Below, in pieces: positions 1 through 10,020 of a DNA stretch of 64,000 bases. The stretch covers positions 681,704-745,703 of the forward strand of contig JAIGNY010001603.1 in the NCBI GenBank assembly GCA_020152595.1, in the 5' to 3' direction. Position numbers and translations under genes: made by a program. Numbering within the stretch: position 1 is the first letter of the stretch; every line of letters starts with the position of its first letter. A model generated the notes under the pieces. It saw only the letters and a list, made by a program, of their open reading frames with translations. It searched no databases and was not told where the DNA came from. The DNA is from Chiridota heheva. Its lineage: Eukaryota; Echinodermata; Holothuroidea; Apodida; Chiridotidae.

Positions 1-559
1 TATGTATAAAGTCTGTTAAAGCCACTTTAGGTCAAGTATGCTTAATCACTTGGTGGTGGACTTGAATTATAGCCCAGAAAACCAATGCATTACATATTTA
101 TCACCCTACTTCTTCTTGTACATCATTGTACATAAGAAATCGGAAAAAAATCTTTCGATTTGTCATACTAGATGCAAGCACAACCCCTCAACCAAACTTA
201 TTTAAAGGTATCTCACCTTAACCCTGTGTCAAGTTTCTTCACTGTACATCATTGCTATCACAAGTAATGAGCAAACGTTGTTAGACGCCGACCGAAGCAT
301 AATGAACCTCGTGTCTTTCTCTTGCTTAACAGTTAAGGTCGCAACAAATTCATTAAGTGTGCAAGCTCTTTCCTTTTAGTGTGCTATTATAGGGGCGTTA
401 ATAATATGCCCAACGTGCATCAGATAGGAGACGTGTGATGTGCAACCGTCGATTTTGGCCAAAATCGGCAGTTGCAGTGCATACTAAACGGAAAGCGAAG
501 GTATACACGTAATGTTTAAAAAAAAAATTCAACCCTCAAATCTCTAAAGAAGCAAACCT

Positions 560-697
560 GAGGTACATTACATAGAATGGCGAAAATGTGGTTGATGAGT
601 GTACTGACACCCTATAACCGAACAGGATCTCTTCCCAGTCATCTTGTTATTGGTTTACAAACTTCATCAATGCCTGTTTGAGTGTCTGGTTAAACTG
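560..697 (-). pseudogene. Retroviral-type integrase C-terminal exon fragment
   Basis: Reading down from 697 the frame gives FNQTLKQALMKFVNQ, a stop at 649-647, then QDDWEEIL, FGYRVSVHSST and FSPFYVMY. This is the segment just after the catalytic glutamate in gypsy-type and cellular (GIN1/KRBA2-like) integrases. The frame opens right after an AG (ATGATGACAG), so 697 may be a splice acceptor; upstream of it the same frame has several stops. The stop in place of a glutamine codon and an apparent loss of a few residues before FGYR indicate a pseudogene. It is not part of the copia element beside it, whose integrase is a different type. It may be the last surviving exon of the split integrase gene whose other exons lie near 10.0, 15.0 and 19.1 kb on the same strand. 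Confidence 0.6.
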
Positions 698-1020
698 TCA
701 TCATCACTACCATCAAGGTTATACTCACAAAATGTTTTGATTTCTTTCTGTTTCTAATGGGGTACCTTCTAGACATTTCCTTTGCGTCACACTCATTTTC
801 ACCTTGCTCAGTTTTAAGGTTTTCATCATCCTTAACAGCATCAGGCCTATTTTTATCTCCTCGAACACCTTGTTTGTTTCCATTAACAATTTCATTATTG
901 TCATCACACTGAACAGATGGTTTTTCTCTCATAACATGTCATCATCATTACTTGTGACACTGTTTAAAAATCTCACACTCCTAACCTTCCTGACATTTTG
1001 AGTATCAGGGTTGTATACAA
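690..1020 (-). pseudogene. Copia linker after integrase, end of truncated element
   Basis: After the frameshift near 1025 the coding sequence continues in other frames to an acidic/basic linker containing RRYPIRNRKKSKHFV, the stretch that in copia polyproteins precedes the reverse transcriptase. It ends at a stop near 690. No RT motif follows, so the element was cut or recombined here. Confidence 0.55.
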
Positions 1021-1975
1021 GATAAGCTGGCTTCCTTTGTCATACCCTACAAAAATTGCCTTTTTACTTATTGCATCTAATTTCTTTTTGTCTTGTACAT
1101 AGGCATAACAAGTAGTACCAAACACTTGCATATTGCTTACATTTGGTTTCTTGCCAGTAAATGCTTCAAAAGCTGTTTTCTTGAACTTGGGATTATAACA
1201 TCTGTTACGAACATAAGTGGAAAACATAACAGCATACCCCCACAAGGTTTCAGGCAACTCAGATTGAAGTAACAGACATCTGGCCATGTCAAAGATAGAC
1301 CTCCACGCCCTTTTAACCGTACCATTTTGATGTGGTGAATATGGAGCAGATTTCTCATGTTTTCTACGGTTCTTTACCAATAGCGATTCATAAGCCTCCG
1401 ATGTGAATTCACCACCATTGTTACTCCTAATACACTTTACTGTGCCATATGGTGCAACGTCTGCTAGAAATTTTTGAGTAGCATGCACCGTGTTACTATT
1501 TTTTTCAAAAAATAAACCATACTAAGTCCGGAAAAATCATCGATGAAGTTAAGGGCATATCGGTAACCGTCTTTGGTCATTGGTTCTATGGGTCCTGCTA
1601 AATCACAATGGACAAAGTCTAATGCATTACCTGCCTTCTTATCAGGCTCCCTACTTCTAGATTGCATCATTTTTCCCTCTACACAAATGCCACAATCTTA
1701 TTCTCTTCTCTCATTGATTTTCATGCCATCTACTACATTTTCAAGTTTCAGGACATCTTTCACATTGCAATGGCCAAATGTTTCGTGCCACTCTCGTAGC
1801 GTTCGTGACTTTTTACGGGAGGATACTAGGCCTACATGGTTTAAAAAGTACAAATGACCCCTCTTTTCAATGTCAAAGTTTACCCCTCTTACAGATAATT
1901 TTGCATCTTTTGGGGTGAATTTTACTGACGCCCCTTTCTGTGTTGCAGCTTGCACCGAAAAAATATTTTGCTTAA
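973..1975 (-). pseudogene. Copia integrase remnant, catalytic residues lost
   Basis: The frame opens with the GAG-pre-integrase region (LREWHETFGHCNVKDVLKLE) and, after a stop, the CXXC-containing DCGICVEGKM. The integrase core follows: the first acidic residue is kept (FVHCDLAGP), but the second reads RSNNGGEF (codon AAC, 1432-1430, Asn for Asp) and the third reads HQNGTVKRA (codon AAA, 1314-1312, Lys for Glu). Two of the three DDE residues are therefore gone. The frame then runs through LWGYAVMFSTYVRNRC and FGTTCYAYV to KKAIFVGYDKG and shifts near 1025. Integrase would insert the cDNA into the genome. Confidence 0.8.
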
Positions 1976-2215
1976 AAGTAGGTACATATAGAGGGCATTT
2001 TCCAGTGAGGCGGATTGTACATTCCCATTGGAATCTACTAAAGACACTTTTGCGGTCCCTCGCCTTAACGCTAAATTATTCATTCTACTGCCATCGGCTA
2101 ATTCGATGAACTGATCGTCTGGCTTAAAATTATTATCAAAACTTACAAATTTTGACAGATCCTTTACAATATGGGTAGTTGCACCACAATTCACAAGAAT
2201 GGAACTTTAATTAAA
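1922..2215 (-). pseudogene. Copia protease remnant with altered active site
   Basis: The aspartic protease motif reads VNCGATTHI, where the family has D-C/S-G-A-T/S. The catalytic aspartate codon is AAT (2191-2189), encoding asparagine. The fold continues with FIELADGSR and ENALYM. A stop (TAA) precedes it near 2210, and a frameshift near 1985 separates it from the next domain. With Asn in place of the catalytic Asp this copy would be inactive. Confidence 0.75.
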
Positions 2216-2229
2216 AGTAGGCTTACTTG

Positions 2230-3067
2230 GTAGGTCAATTCCCACCTTGAAAACAAAAGTATATCTATCTGTGTCATTTGAATTGTCTACAGTTTTAATA
2301 GAGTCTTTCTTTCTGCACCATCTGGTATCATGGGTATGGTTGCGACACACTTCACACTACCTTCTTCTGACCCTGCAGTCAATCGCTTTGTGGCGGCCTG
2401 CTTCATACACTTGTAACATGTTCCTTGAAACTTCTGACTTCCCTGATCTGTTCTACCAGGAATTGTCCCATCAGACTTGGACTTCACATGCATAACATTA
2501 TCATTTGTTTCCTCTTGTGCATTGGCTTTCGCAACCCTTTCCGTCTCCTCAAAACTTTGTAGTGATACTTTAAATTCACTGAAAGTAAGGGCTTTGTCCT
2601 TTTGTGTTATAACTGTGATGAAAGGCTTGTATTCACCTGGTAAACCTTTTAGAACTATCGCAATTAGCAGATTATCACTTATCGTTTCACCAGCAGCTCG
2701 TATAACATTAGTCTGTCACTGATTCATTCACACCTTTCTTCAAGGATGTAAGTTCAGTAAACAATGAGATAATTCTCGGTTTACCCTTTAAAAGATAGTG
2801 TTCACTAAGAATTTTCAGCGCCTGCCTGCCATCGTCCTTGGCGTCTCGAATCACAAGGAAAAGGCTTCTATCATCGAGGCATTGCACTAGTTCTGCGAAT
2901 GCCTTGGCATACTTCGCAGCATTGACATTCTCGGCCGTGGACACGATAATGTCGTATAATTTTTGCATTCTCATGTAACCAAGAATTTTAACTTCCCAAA
3001 GTTTGTACTTCCGTTTGTCACCGTCGAAAAGTAAACGATACCTGGGCCCATAACCTGTTGAGTTCAT
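2230..3067 (-). pseudogene. Copia Gag (UBN2-type) with zinc knuckle, broken
   Basis: The frame starts with ATG at 3067-3065. The first ~119 residues carry the copia Gag signature (FDGDKRKYKLWEVKILGYM, later ALKILSEHYLLKG). A one-base frameshift near 2708, at NESVTD, moves the rest to another frame, which continues through LLIAIVLKGLPGEYKPF to a zinc knuckle beginning CYKC near 2415. A further frame change lies inside the knuckle. A TAG at 2359-2357 stands where this family normally has tryptophan, just before a second cysteine cluster (CEVC ... CRKK). Gag would form the particle and bind RNA; this copy cannot make an intact protein. Confidence 0.8.
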
Positions 3068-3079
3068 TTTGACGGTGGT

Positions 3080-3350
3080 ATTTAAATAACTAAGGAAGAA
3101 ATTTATCTTGGGAACAGCTTCTGTTTATTGTCAATATCCAGTAGGTCAGAGTACACATCAGCACCTTATAGGCACATGTTAAGTTTTAAGGGTGAAAATG
3201 GCGGTGCTATACAAGAATGAATACATAAGATGGCGCTATGCCATAACCATGAGTTTACATTGATAGACCGAGTCTAACAATCTAGTAATGTATGCAATAA
3301 TAAAAATTAGAAGTGAATGTAAATGGGCTACTTAGTATGCACCTACAACA
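3080..3350 (-). repeat. Putative 5' LTR/leader of the copia element
   Basis: On the minus strand the sequence upstream of the gag start begins TGTTGTAGGTGCATAC at 3350, a typical TG start. It has an AT-rich promoter-like stretch and an AATAAA signal near 3122-3127. No second copy exists in the window, so the LTR boundaries, especially the 3' one before the gag ATG at 3067, are inferred only. Confidence 0.35.
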
Positions 3351-4751
3351 CCTCAACCCTACTAATTTTGCAGCTACCTTTAACCTAAGAAATGTAAAAA
3401 ATATCAATCATTTTAACTTGAAGGTCTGAACTGGGGTTAAACATTTTCCTTTAAAATCTATTGTTATGCAAATCACGCTTTAATGAGCTCCACACCCTAA
3501 AGAAAGAACAGTATACATCTGATCACTACCCATCAAAAAGTTTATCAGATATAAGATGTAAGATGAAGTGTATTATTCTTTGTAATGCAAATGAGCTATC
3601 TGTTTGCACACACAACCCCATACCATGCTCATTTTGAATGTACTGTAAACCCTAAACCATGTGCCAAGTTTCATTAATGTAGGCCTACATCATTGCTATT
3701 TCAAGTTACCAGCCCAGGTCAAACCTTGTGGATGCCCCTGGCGCCACCACTGCCGCAAATAACGACAACAGAGTAATTCCTGTCTCTTGTCTATGACAAA
3801 GAAAAGAAACCCATTGGTTGTACATCGAATTTGTTAAATCTTTGGGGCAGACAGGACAAAAATTACATTCACTGCTTTGGAAATGATGTTCACCTAAAAT
3901 TAGCCAGCTCTTCCTTAATCTTTTTTCTTTCTTACCTTGCCCACTTCTAACAGATAATCATAGGCTGACTACCCTCTTTAGCTACATGTACATGTATTAC
4001 ACTGGAAAATTAAAACAACACTTTACTACACAATTTCAAATATGTGATTATTTTGGTGGTAGGTGTAGGTAAAAAGATCCTAATGAAGAATTAACATGTT
4101 CATTATAAGATTACCATAATTTCCTAGTCAAAAAAAGAATCATTTCCACAAGTTACGTGGTTCTCAAATGTCTTTTGTGGAATTCATTTGGAATTTGGAA
4201 TTCAATGAGGAATAACAACAAACTACGAGATTGTCATTTGTAGTAATAAAAAATCACAAAGTACAGTATCCCTTTTCAGATTTGGTACTTTAAAAAAGTG
4301 TGAATCACAAATGCCAGGAAGAGTGGGTTGGGTCCTTTAGCACCCCCATACTGCCATGGGACATTCAAAGCGGAGAAACATTGAGCAACATTCCAATGTG
4401 GTATATGTAGTATAAACACATGGGCAAAATCCTCTGATGTGTCTAAAATAGTTTAATTTGCCAAAACATATTCAGAGTCTAATCTCTTTTTAAGTTTTCT
4501 ATATAAACTGTCAATAAAGCCCTTTTCATATGACGTGCCTCATAAGTTCCTGCTAGTAGGCATAGGACTTGATGTTAATTGAATTTCTGGTTGAAGTGTT
4601 CTTCTATGCCAGCAAATTTAATTGTTGAAACATTTTTGATAGCCTTATTTTTATTTTTGAAATCATCTTAGATATTTAACATGAGCTGTGTATTCTGAAA
4701 TAACCTCTGAAAACTTACGATTGTAACAAATTTGTGGTGCCCATATGTCTA

Positions 4752-4858
4752 CTGCAGATTACCACACTGTTATGACATCTTCGGGGGGCAATTCCCCCAG
4801 CTTTGCCTCAGGAATAAAAACCCCACTGGTGATGTCATAGCCCTGTATTAATCTGCAG
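4752..4858. repeat. Short element with imperfect terminal inverted repeats
   Basis: The left end reads CTGCAGATTAccacactgtTATGACATC and the right end, read on the minus strand, reads CTGCAGATTAatacagggcTATGACATC. This gives a ~107-bp unit with ~28-bp inverted ends. It resembles a miniature inverted-repeat element; no clear target duplication was found. The gypsy element is inserted about 15 bp beyond it. Confidence 0.4.
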
Positions 4859-4868
4859 CAACCCATGG

Positions 4869-4873
4869 GTACC
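4869..4873. other. Target-site duplication GTACC (left)
   Basis: The five bases GTACC directly precede the left LTR and recur at 9680-9684 directly after the right LTR. This is the 4-6 bp duplication expected of LTR retrotransposon integration, and it fixes the element's ends. Confidence 0.9.
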
Positions 4874-5120
4874 TGTAATGTTGTGTACGGTAAAGAAAGA
4901 CACAAAGAGCAGGTAATTGTAGTTATATATTCAGAGTGATTATTTGTATGTCCGTATTGTAAGAGAAGCAAATGAAGAGTGAGTAGTAAGGTGGAATAGA
5001 AGCATGATCATGACTCACATAGCATGGTGATTCATAACATAGAATAGATATACTGAATGGATATGCATATAAAATAGATATGTTGGAATAACTTTAAACT
5101 GTATTAAACAGAACATCACA
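4874..5120 (-). repeat. Gypsy 3' LTR (left copy)
   Basis: This 247-bp repeat starts TGTAATGTTG and ends ACATCACA on the plus strand, giving TG...CA ends. It is identical to 9433-9679 except for one base near 5082. In element orientation it is the downstream LTR. Confidence 0.95.
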
Positions 5121-5132
5121 TTTTCCCTCTTT
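5121..5132 (-). other. Polypurine tract next to the 3' LTR
   Basis: Read on the minus strand the bases are AAAGAGGGAAAA, directly abutting the 3' LTR (which begins TGTGATG). This is the expected primer for plus-strand cDNA synthesis. Confidence 0.8.
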
Positions 5133-5317
5133 AAAAAAGGCATTGGACGGATTAGGAAAAGGTATTGGAAGGAACAGAATTAATCAAGGTACGGTATGCA
5201 ATTTAGAATAACAATACATTGATGGACTGTGTAAAAATAATTTTATACATCGACGGTTTTTTCGACGAATAAATTTGTTTTCATTCGGAAACTTGATTAT
5301 TGTCAATTCTTTTTTAT

Positions 5318-5876
5318 TTAGCGCAAAACATAATCTCGTGTCCATGCAGGGGGTTGTCGGATTCGGTGGGGGCGTTGTGGTGGACCACGACTCCCAGTGT
5401 CTGTAGCAGGTGTGTGTACGGGCCAGTAATTTACTGAATCTTCCCTCTCTTTATGGGAATTGGGGGAACCCGAACAAGGAATCAGACTTTCGACCATCTG
5501 AAGTCTGGTATGTACTTGGACCGAATTTCTTTTGAATTTGGATTGGAGGGGAGTATGCAAGGGAACCTTTGGGGATATGTCCTGGTTTTTTCACCCGAAC
5601 AAAATCACCAACCGCAAATAACCGTGATTTGACTCTTTTAGCTACATCGTGGTGGAATTTGTATTTTTGTTGAGCGAGTCCAACTCTTTCCCTTATTTGA
5701 GTGGGGGACGCAGATTTTGGATTCGCAGTTACATCCACAATGTCCAATTTTGTGCGCAAATGTCTGCCGTGAAGAAGTTTTGACGGCTCTTCACCTGTGG
5801 TGGCATGAGGTGTGCATCGATAGATACAGAGGAAATCACGCACTGCATCTTTAGCAGATTTACCCTGAAGTTTTGC
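5318..5876 (-). pseudogene. Gypsy integrase C-terminal part after an in-frame stop
   Basis: Directly after the TAA at 5879-5877 the same frame continues CLQCAKLQGKSAKDAVRDFL, then YRCTPHATTGEEPSKLLHGR and a chromodomain-like or GPY-like tail (FAVGDFVRVKKPGH, FGPSTYQ). This is the C-terminal part of a gypsy integrase. Near 5470 the frame appears to shift again and then runs through a proline-rich stretch to a stop near 5318. The polypurine tract and 3' LTR follow. Confidence 0.75.
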
Positions 5877-7127
5877 ACATTGCAGGCATTACTTGAGAAC
5901 CCTATTGAAGCGTTGCACTTTGCTATTCCCTTGGGGGTGGTAGAGGGCAGAATACCTGTGTTTAATATTTCTAGATTTGAGAAAATCCTCAAATTGTTTG
6001 GAGGTAAATTGAACTCCATTGTCTGTGACAATTTCCTTGGGGAATCCATCCCTGCTGAAAACTGAAAGCAAAAAGTCAATGACCCTATCAGTTGTGACAG
6101 TTTCGCAAAAAGCGACTTCTGGCCATTTAGAAAGGTAATCGATAAAAGTAATTGCAAATTTTGAACCATGTGGCGCAGAAAGGTCTGGTCCTACAATATC
6201 CAGTCCTATTTTGTCCCAAGCATTTTCAGGATACGGGACGGGTTGCAATGGGGGAACTCTGGGTTTAGCCCCTTTATCAGCAGAATGGCAAATCATGCAT
6301 TGTTTGATCGAATTTGAGACCTGAGTATCCATGCAAGGCCACCAGTATAGGTTCCTTAACCTTTGTTTCGTACGAACAATCCCTTGATGACCCTCATGGG
6401 CTTTAATTATCAAACTTGAGGTGAGTGACTCTGGCACTACTACCCTTTCACCCCGAAAAATAATTCCATCATGCAGTGATAATTCATGATTAATTTTGAA
6501 GAAAGGTCTCACTTGAATTGGAACAGCTTTTGGATTTGTGGGCCAACTGTTTTGGAGTAAAGTAATCACTGTTTGGCAGGTATTGTCGGACGCAGTTGCA
6601 TTTTGTAACTGCGTTCTTGTAACACTACAGTCACCTAGAACTAGCTGGCAAACAGCAGCTATTTCGTCAGAATCATTATGACTGTTGAATGTATTGCAGG
6701 TAGGATCATGTATGGGTAACCTGGAAAGGGCATCTGCCACTTTGTTTTGGGTACCTGGCTTATACTCAACTTGAAATGTGTAATGCAGTAAACGAGCTGC
6801 CCATCGAGCAATTTTCATGGGTTTGTGACCAGTGCCAGTTTTTGAAAGAAGGGTAACCAAGGCTTGGTGATCAGTTTTCAAGGTAAACTTTCGACCCCAT
6901 AGGTATGTGTGCCATTTTTCGACAGCCCACACGCAAGCAAGTGCCTCTTTTTCACCAGTTAAGTACTTTTGTTCTTGAGGGGTAAGTTTTCTCGAAGCAA
7001 AACAAACTGTAATTTCTTTACCATCACAAACCGGAGACATTACGGCTCCTAGGCCGTAGCCAGATGCATCTGTAGTAACAATAGTTTCTTTTTCAGGGTC
7101 AAATAAAGCTAATGCTCGGCTATGCAA
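5877..7127 (-). pseudogene. Gypsy RNase H and integrase, catalytic Glu replaced
   Basis: The frame begins in the RT-RNase H connection (RALALFDPEKE). RNase H follows with TTDASGYGLGAVM, ASRKLTPQEQKY and LKTDHQALVTLL, which carry its acidic residues. The integrase zinc region follows (AHEGHQGIVRTKQRLRNLYWW, then CMICH), and the core has IGLDIVGP and IVTDNGVQFTS. The third catalytic position reads HPQGNSKVQRFNR, with CAA (Gln) where the family has Glu. The frame ends at a TAA (about 5879-5877) directly after RVLK. The RT frame joins it by a frameshift near 7115. Confidence 0.85.
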
Positions 7128-8356
7128 ATGTCAAAATTTATCTTTTGGAAAGCAGAATTTGCCTCTTGAGACCATACAAAGTGATCTGCACCTACTGTAG
7201 CACGTATTGGTTCAACTTTGTTGGTGTAATTCTTTACAAATTTTGAATAATATCCAGCAAGACCTAAAAATGATCGCACTTGATCTTTGTTTTGAGGGAC
7301 TGGGGCCTCCTGGATGGCACGTACAAGATCGGGGTTGGGCTTAAGGCCTGATGCAGCAATAACATGTCCTAAAATCTGTATCGAAGGAAGGTTGAATGCG
7401 CATTTTTCATTTAATTTCATCCCAATCTTTTGAAGTTTTGCAAGAACTGTGGCTAAGTTCTTATCATGCTCACTTTGTGTGGCACCATGAACGATTATAT
7501 CGTCAATGAAACAAAGCACTCCCTCTAGACCATGCAAAACAGAACTCATTACACGCTGAAAGCAGGATGGCGCAGATGCCAACCCAAAGCAAACTCTTTT
7601 GTAACGAAACAGACCATCATGAGTAATAAACGTAGTATATGGTCCACTACTTTCATCCAATTCTAATTGATGGTACGCTGACTTGAGGTCAAGCTTTGAA
7701 AAGAATTTCGCGCCGCGCAATTCTGTAAACATTTCATCAATGTTTGGCAGTGGGTGCTTTTCCACTACCACAGCTTCGTTGACTTTTCTGAGGTCAACAC
7801 AAAGTCGCACTCCCCCATCTTTTTTCCATGCAATGACCGTGGGGGAAACCCAATCTCTGGCTTCACTAACCGGTTCAATAACCCCTTCAGATTGCAGGCG
7901 TTGAAGCTCTGCGGTAACCTTATCTCGCACTGCAAAAGGTACTCTACGCAAGGGCTGTTGGACAGGTTTGGCCTCAGGGATCATGTTAATTTTATGCCTG
8001 AAACCTTTTATGCTCCCTAACCCACTTGAAAATAAATCAGGAAATTTGTCCCGATTATTTGTCTCAAACTGAGAATCAGATTGTGGGGCAGCAGAAGGAG
8101 TAGGGGAGGTATTGGCAGCATCGCTATTTGTAGCAATCGTAACGTTAGGCCCATTGCGCGAATTTTTGGTAAGGGCATGACAGGACATTGTTTTCCCATC
8201 AAGCTGTAACCCTAGGCCATGAATAGCATCTTTACCTATCAGGGATGTACCCCTTTCCACGACTAATATTGTACACTTAGCTTGCCTATCCTTGTAGGCA
8301 ATTACGGCCGAAAAACTACCGATAACGGGAATTGCATCTTGGCTGTATGATTTCAC
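7109..8356 (-). pseudogene. Gypsy protease C-terminal end and reverse transcriptase
   Basis: This 415-codon frame begins inside the protease. RT motifs follow in order: SPTVIAWKKDGGVRLCVDLRK, SKLDLKSAYHQL, VCFGLASAPSCFQRVM and FIDDIIVHG, the FIDD being the catalytic YXDD box. Then come LGHVIAASGLKPNP and RSFLGLAGYYSKFVKNY. All RT landmarks look sound. The frame is lost at its end near 7115, before RNase H, and at its start near 8390 inside the protease. RT would copy the element's RNA into cDNA. Confidence 0.9.
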
Positions 8357-8384
8357 GGAGGTTTGGCATGAATCTAGACTAAAG

Positions 8385-8590
8385 CCTCACGTAAAAAATA
8401 TTTATCGAAAATTTCAGCATTAAGTATCGTAACGTCAGAACCTGTGTCAACCAACATTGGAATACCAATCCCATTGATATCAATCTTACACTTAATGTCA
8501 CCAGCAGTTTTACTGTCACGAAAAACTCCCAACACTCGAACGTCTTCGGCAGCTTCACTTTGAAAATTGTTCGCAGAACTAGGCCCTAGT
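8385..8590 (-). pseudogene. Gypsy aspartic protease core
   Basis: In the frame from about 8575 down the product reads NNFQSEAAEDVRVLGVF, then GIPMLVDTGSDVTILNAEIF. The catalytic DTGSD is intact. A one-base frameshift near 8390 separates it from the protease end and RT. The shift at its upstream side (near 8590) relative to Gag could be a natural gag-pol frameshift or damage; the sequence alone does not decide. Confidence 0.7.
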
Positions 8591-9375
8591 AGGGAACTGT
8601 GTATTACTATCGTTAACGTTAAGATCTACTTCACGCACATTCCTTTGTAAGCAAACTTTGGCAAAGTGCCCGGTTTTTCCACACTTGCTGCACTTTTCAC
8701 CTTTGGCTTTGCACTGTGGATAATTCGCAAGGTGGTTCAACGACCCGCAGCGGAAACAGGACTGGCGCCCTCCTGCTGCAAAAGTTTTCTCCTTTGGTCC
8801 CGCATTCCTTCTAGATTGTTCACTGGTTGGCTGTGGTTTTCCACGAGGACGATAACCCGATTTCTTGGTAATGTATTGCGTCTGACTGCAGTTACGCGTT
8901 TCCATCGATTTCGCCTCCTTAACGGCCTGTTCAACTTGGCGAGCAATTTCTATCGCCTTTGAAAGTTACGTAGCATTTCATCATGGAGTGAACTAAATTC
9001 ATATGTAACGGCAAGTTCTCTCAAAGCACAAATGTAACTGTCCACTGATTCATTCGGCAATTGGCCCCTTTGTCTGAACCTGTAGCGTTCGGCAACCACG
9101 TTTATTCTAGGGTTGAAGTAATTGTCCAATGTTTTAACTGTCTTTGTAAAGGCATCGTCGGAGGTAGCTCCGAGTGCAGGTAATGAGTAAAAAATTCTCT
9201 GACCTTCTGGTCCCAAGGCATGTAACAGAACAGCTTTTTTCCTGTCCGCAGAAAAACCACTTGAATCAATCGCAAGTAAATAATTATCAAACATACGTTT
9301 CCACTGAGTCCAAGGCAATGAAGGCTCTCCTGGTGTAGGTAAAAATGCAGGTGGTGGTAAAAATCCTTTTTCCAT
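8579..9375 (-). pseudogene. Gypsy Gag with two CCHC-like zinc knuckles, broken
   Basis: The likely start is the ATG at 9375-9373 (MEKGFLPPPAFLPTPG), since the longer open frame begins inside the LTR. The N-terminal part contains LPWTQWKRMFDNYL and YFNPRINVVAERYRFRQR, a Ty3/gypsy Gag core. It is lost after HDEMLRN near 8965; the next recognisable piece, KAIEIARQVEQAVKEAKSM, is in another frame. Comparison with the family's usual layout suggests some residues between them are missing. The nucleocapsid-like end has two cysteine-histidine knuckles (CFRCGSLNHLANYPQC and CSKCGKTGHFAKVC). The frame ends near 8579. Confidence 0.8.
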
Positions 9376-9412
9376 TTTCGAAAGTAATGTACGTAAGTCC
9401 GTAAAATAATAC

Positions 9413-9430
9413 CACAATCCTCGTCGCCAA
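9413..9430 (-). other. Putative primer-binding site
   Basis: Immediately inside the 5' LTR the minus strand reads TGGCGACGAGGATTG after two bases. A TGG start complementary to the CCA end of a tRNA is the usual form of an LTR-element primer-binding site. I could not assign the tRNA. Confidence 0.6.
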
Positions 9431-9432
9431 TT

Positions 9433-9679
9433 TGTAATGTTGTGTACGGTAAAGAAAGACACAAAGAGCAGGTAATTGTAGTTATATATTCAGAGTGATT
9501 ATTTGTATGTCCGTATTGTAAGAGAAGCAAATGAAGAGTGAGTAGTAAGGTGGAATAGAAGCATGATCATGACTCACATAGCATGGTGATTCATAACATA
9601 GAATAGATATACTGAATGGATATGCATATAAAATAGATATCTTGGAATAACTTTAAACTGTATTAAACAGAACATCACA
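9433..9679 (-). repeat. Gypsy 5' LTR (right copy)
   Basis: This 247-bp copy matches 4874-5120 with one mismatch. In element orientation it is the promoter LTR. It is followed outside by GTACC (9680-9684), the second half of the target duplication. Confidence 0.95.
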
Positions 9680-9850
9680 GTACCATTGCCTTTATACAGT
9701 AATAATTGAATTTTGAAAGTAGACCACCTCAATCAAAAGCAAAAGCTGTCCTTTCATCATCAGAATACTACTAGCAAAGTCCAAACATTGGCAGAATCCT
9801 TCCAATGCTCTATTAATGCAGTAACACATAACAACACAAATAACAGTTAC

Positions 9851-10008
9851 CTTGACATCACACTAAAAAGAAAACTTGACACTAATGAAGCGGACTTATC
9901 AGGCAACGCAGCAGCCTCTGGCCACTTTGAATAGTAGTCCATGAGTGTGATGATAAATTCATTACCTCTTCTTGTTGTTGGCAGGGGCCCAATCAAGTCA
10001 ACACCAAC
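9851..10008 (-). pseudogene. Integrase core exon of a split integrase gene
   Basis: On the minus strand an acceptor (ATTTGCAG) precedes an open exon reading VGVDLIGPLPTTRRGNEF, IITLMDYYSKWPEAAALP and DKSASLVSSFLFSVMS. It ends at a good donor (TCAAG then GTAACT). The motif around D-L-I-G-P and D-Y-Y-S-K-W-P-E is the first part of the retroviral-type integrase core, as in cellular KRBA2/GIN1-like genes. It is outside the gypsy element (target duplication at 9680-9684) and in the same orientation as related exons near 15.0 kb and 0.7 kb. The exon carrying the second catalytic Asp was not found. The entry phase does not match the 15.0-kb exon's exit phase, so at least one exon is missing or unseen. 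Confidence 0.6.
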
Positions 10009-10020
10009 CTGCAAATTTAT

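Larger units (their letters stand above)
715..3350 (-). mobile_element. Decayed Ty1/copia retrotransposon, 3' truncated before RT
   Basis: Gag, protease, GAG-pre-integrase and integrase domains follow one another on the minus strand in copia order. The reading frame breaks repeatedly: frameshifts near 2708, 1985, 1500 and 1025, and stops at 2359-2357 and near 1700. A copia-type linker with a basic YPIRNRKKSK stretch is seen near 740-780, after which the element ends. Reverse transcriptase, RNase H and the 3' LTR are missing. Its left end abuts an unrelated integrase fragment at about 700. The surrounding sequence is the putative intron of an older integrase gene. Confidence 0.85.
4874..9679 (-). 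mobile_element. Young Ty3/gypsy LTR retrotransposon, coding frames broken
   Basis: A 4.8-kb element lies between two 247-bp LTRs, flanked by GTACC duplications. Gag, protease, reverse transcriptase, RNase H and integrase are read in gypsy order on the minus strand. The two LTRs differ at only one position that I could find (G versus C in AGATATgTTGG/AGATATcTTGG). Yet the coding part has frameshifts near 8960, 8590, 8390 and 7115, a stop at about 5879-5877, and a Gln in place of the integrase catalytic Glu. A recent insertion of an already defective copy, moved by proteins of an intact relative, fits best; sequencing or assembly indels could explain some breaks. Confidence 0.95.

Noticed and set aside
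4759-4971. 70-codon minus frame overlapping the left LTR
   Set aside because: It crosses the LTR border and the same N-terminal peptide recurs at the other LTR, so it is a chance frame.
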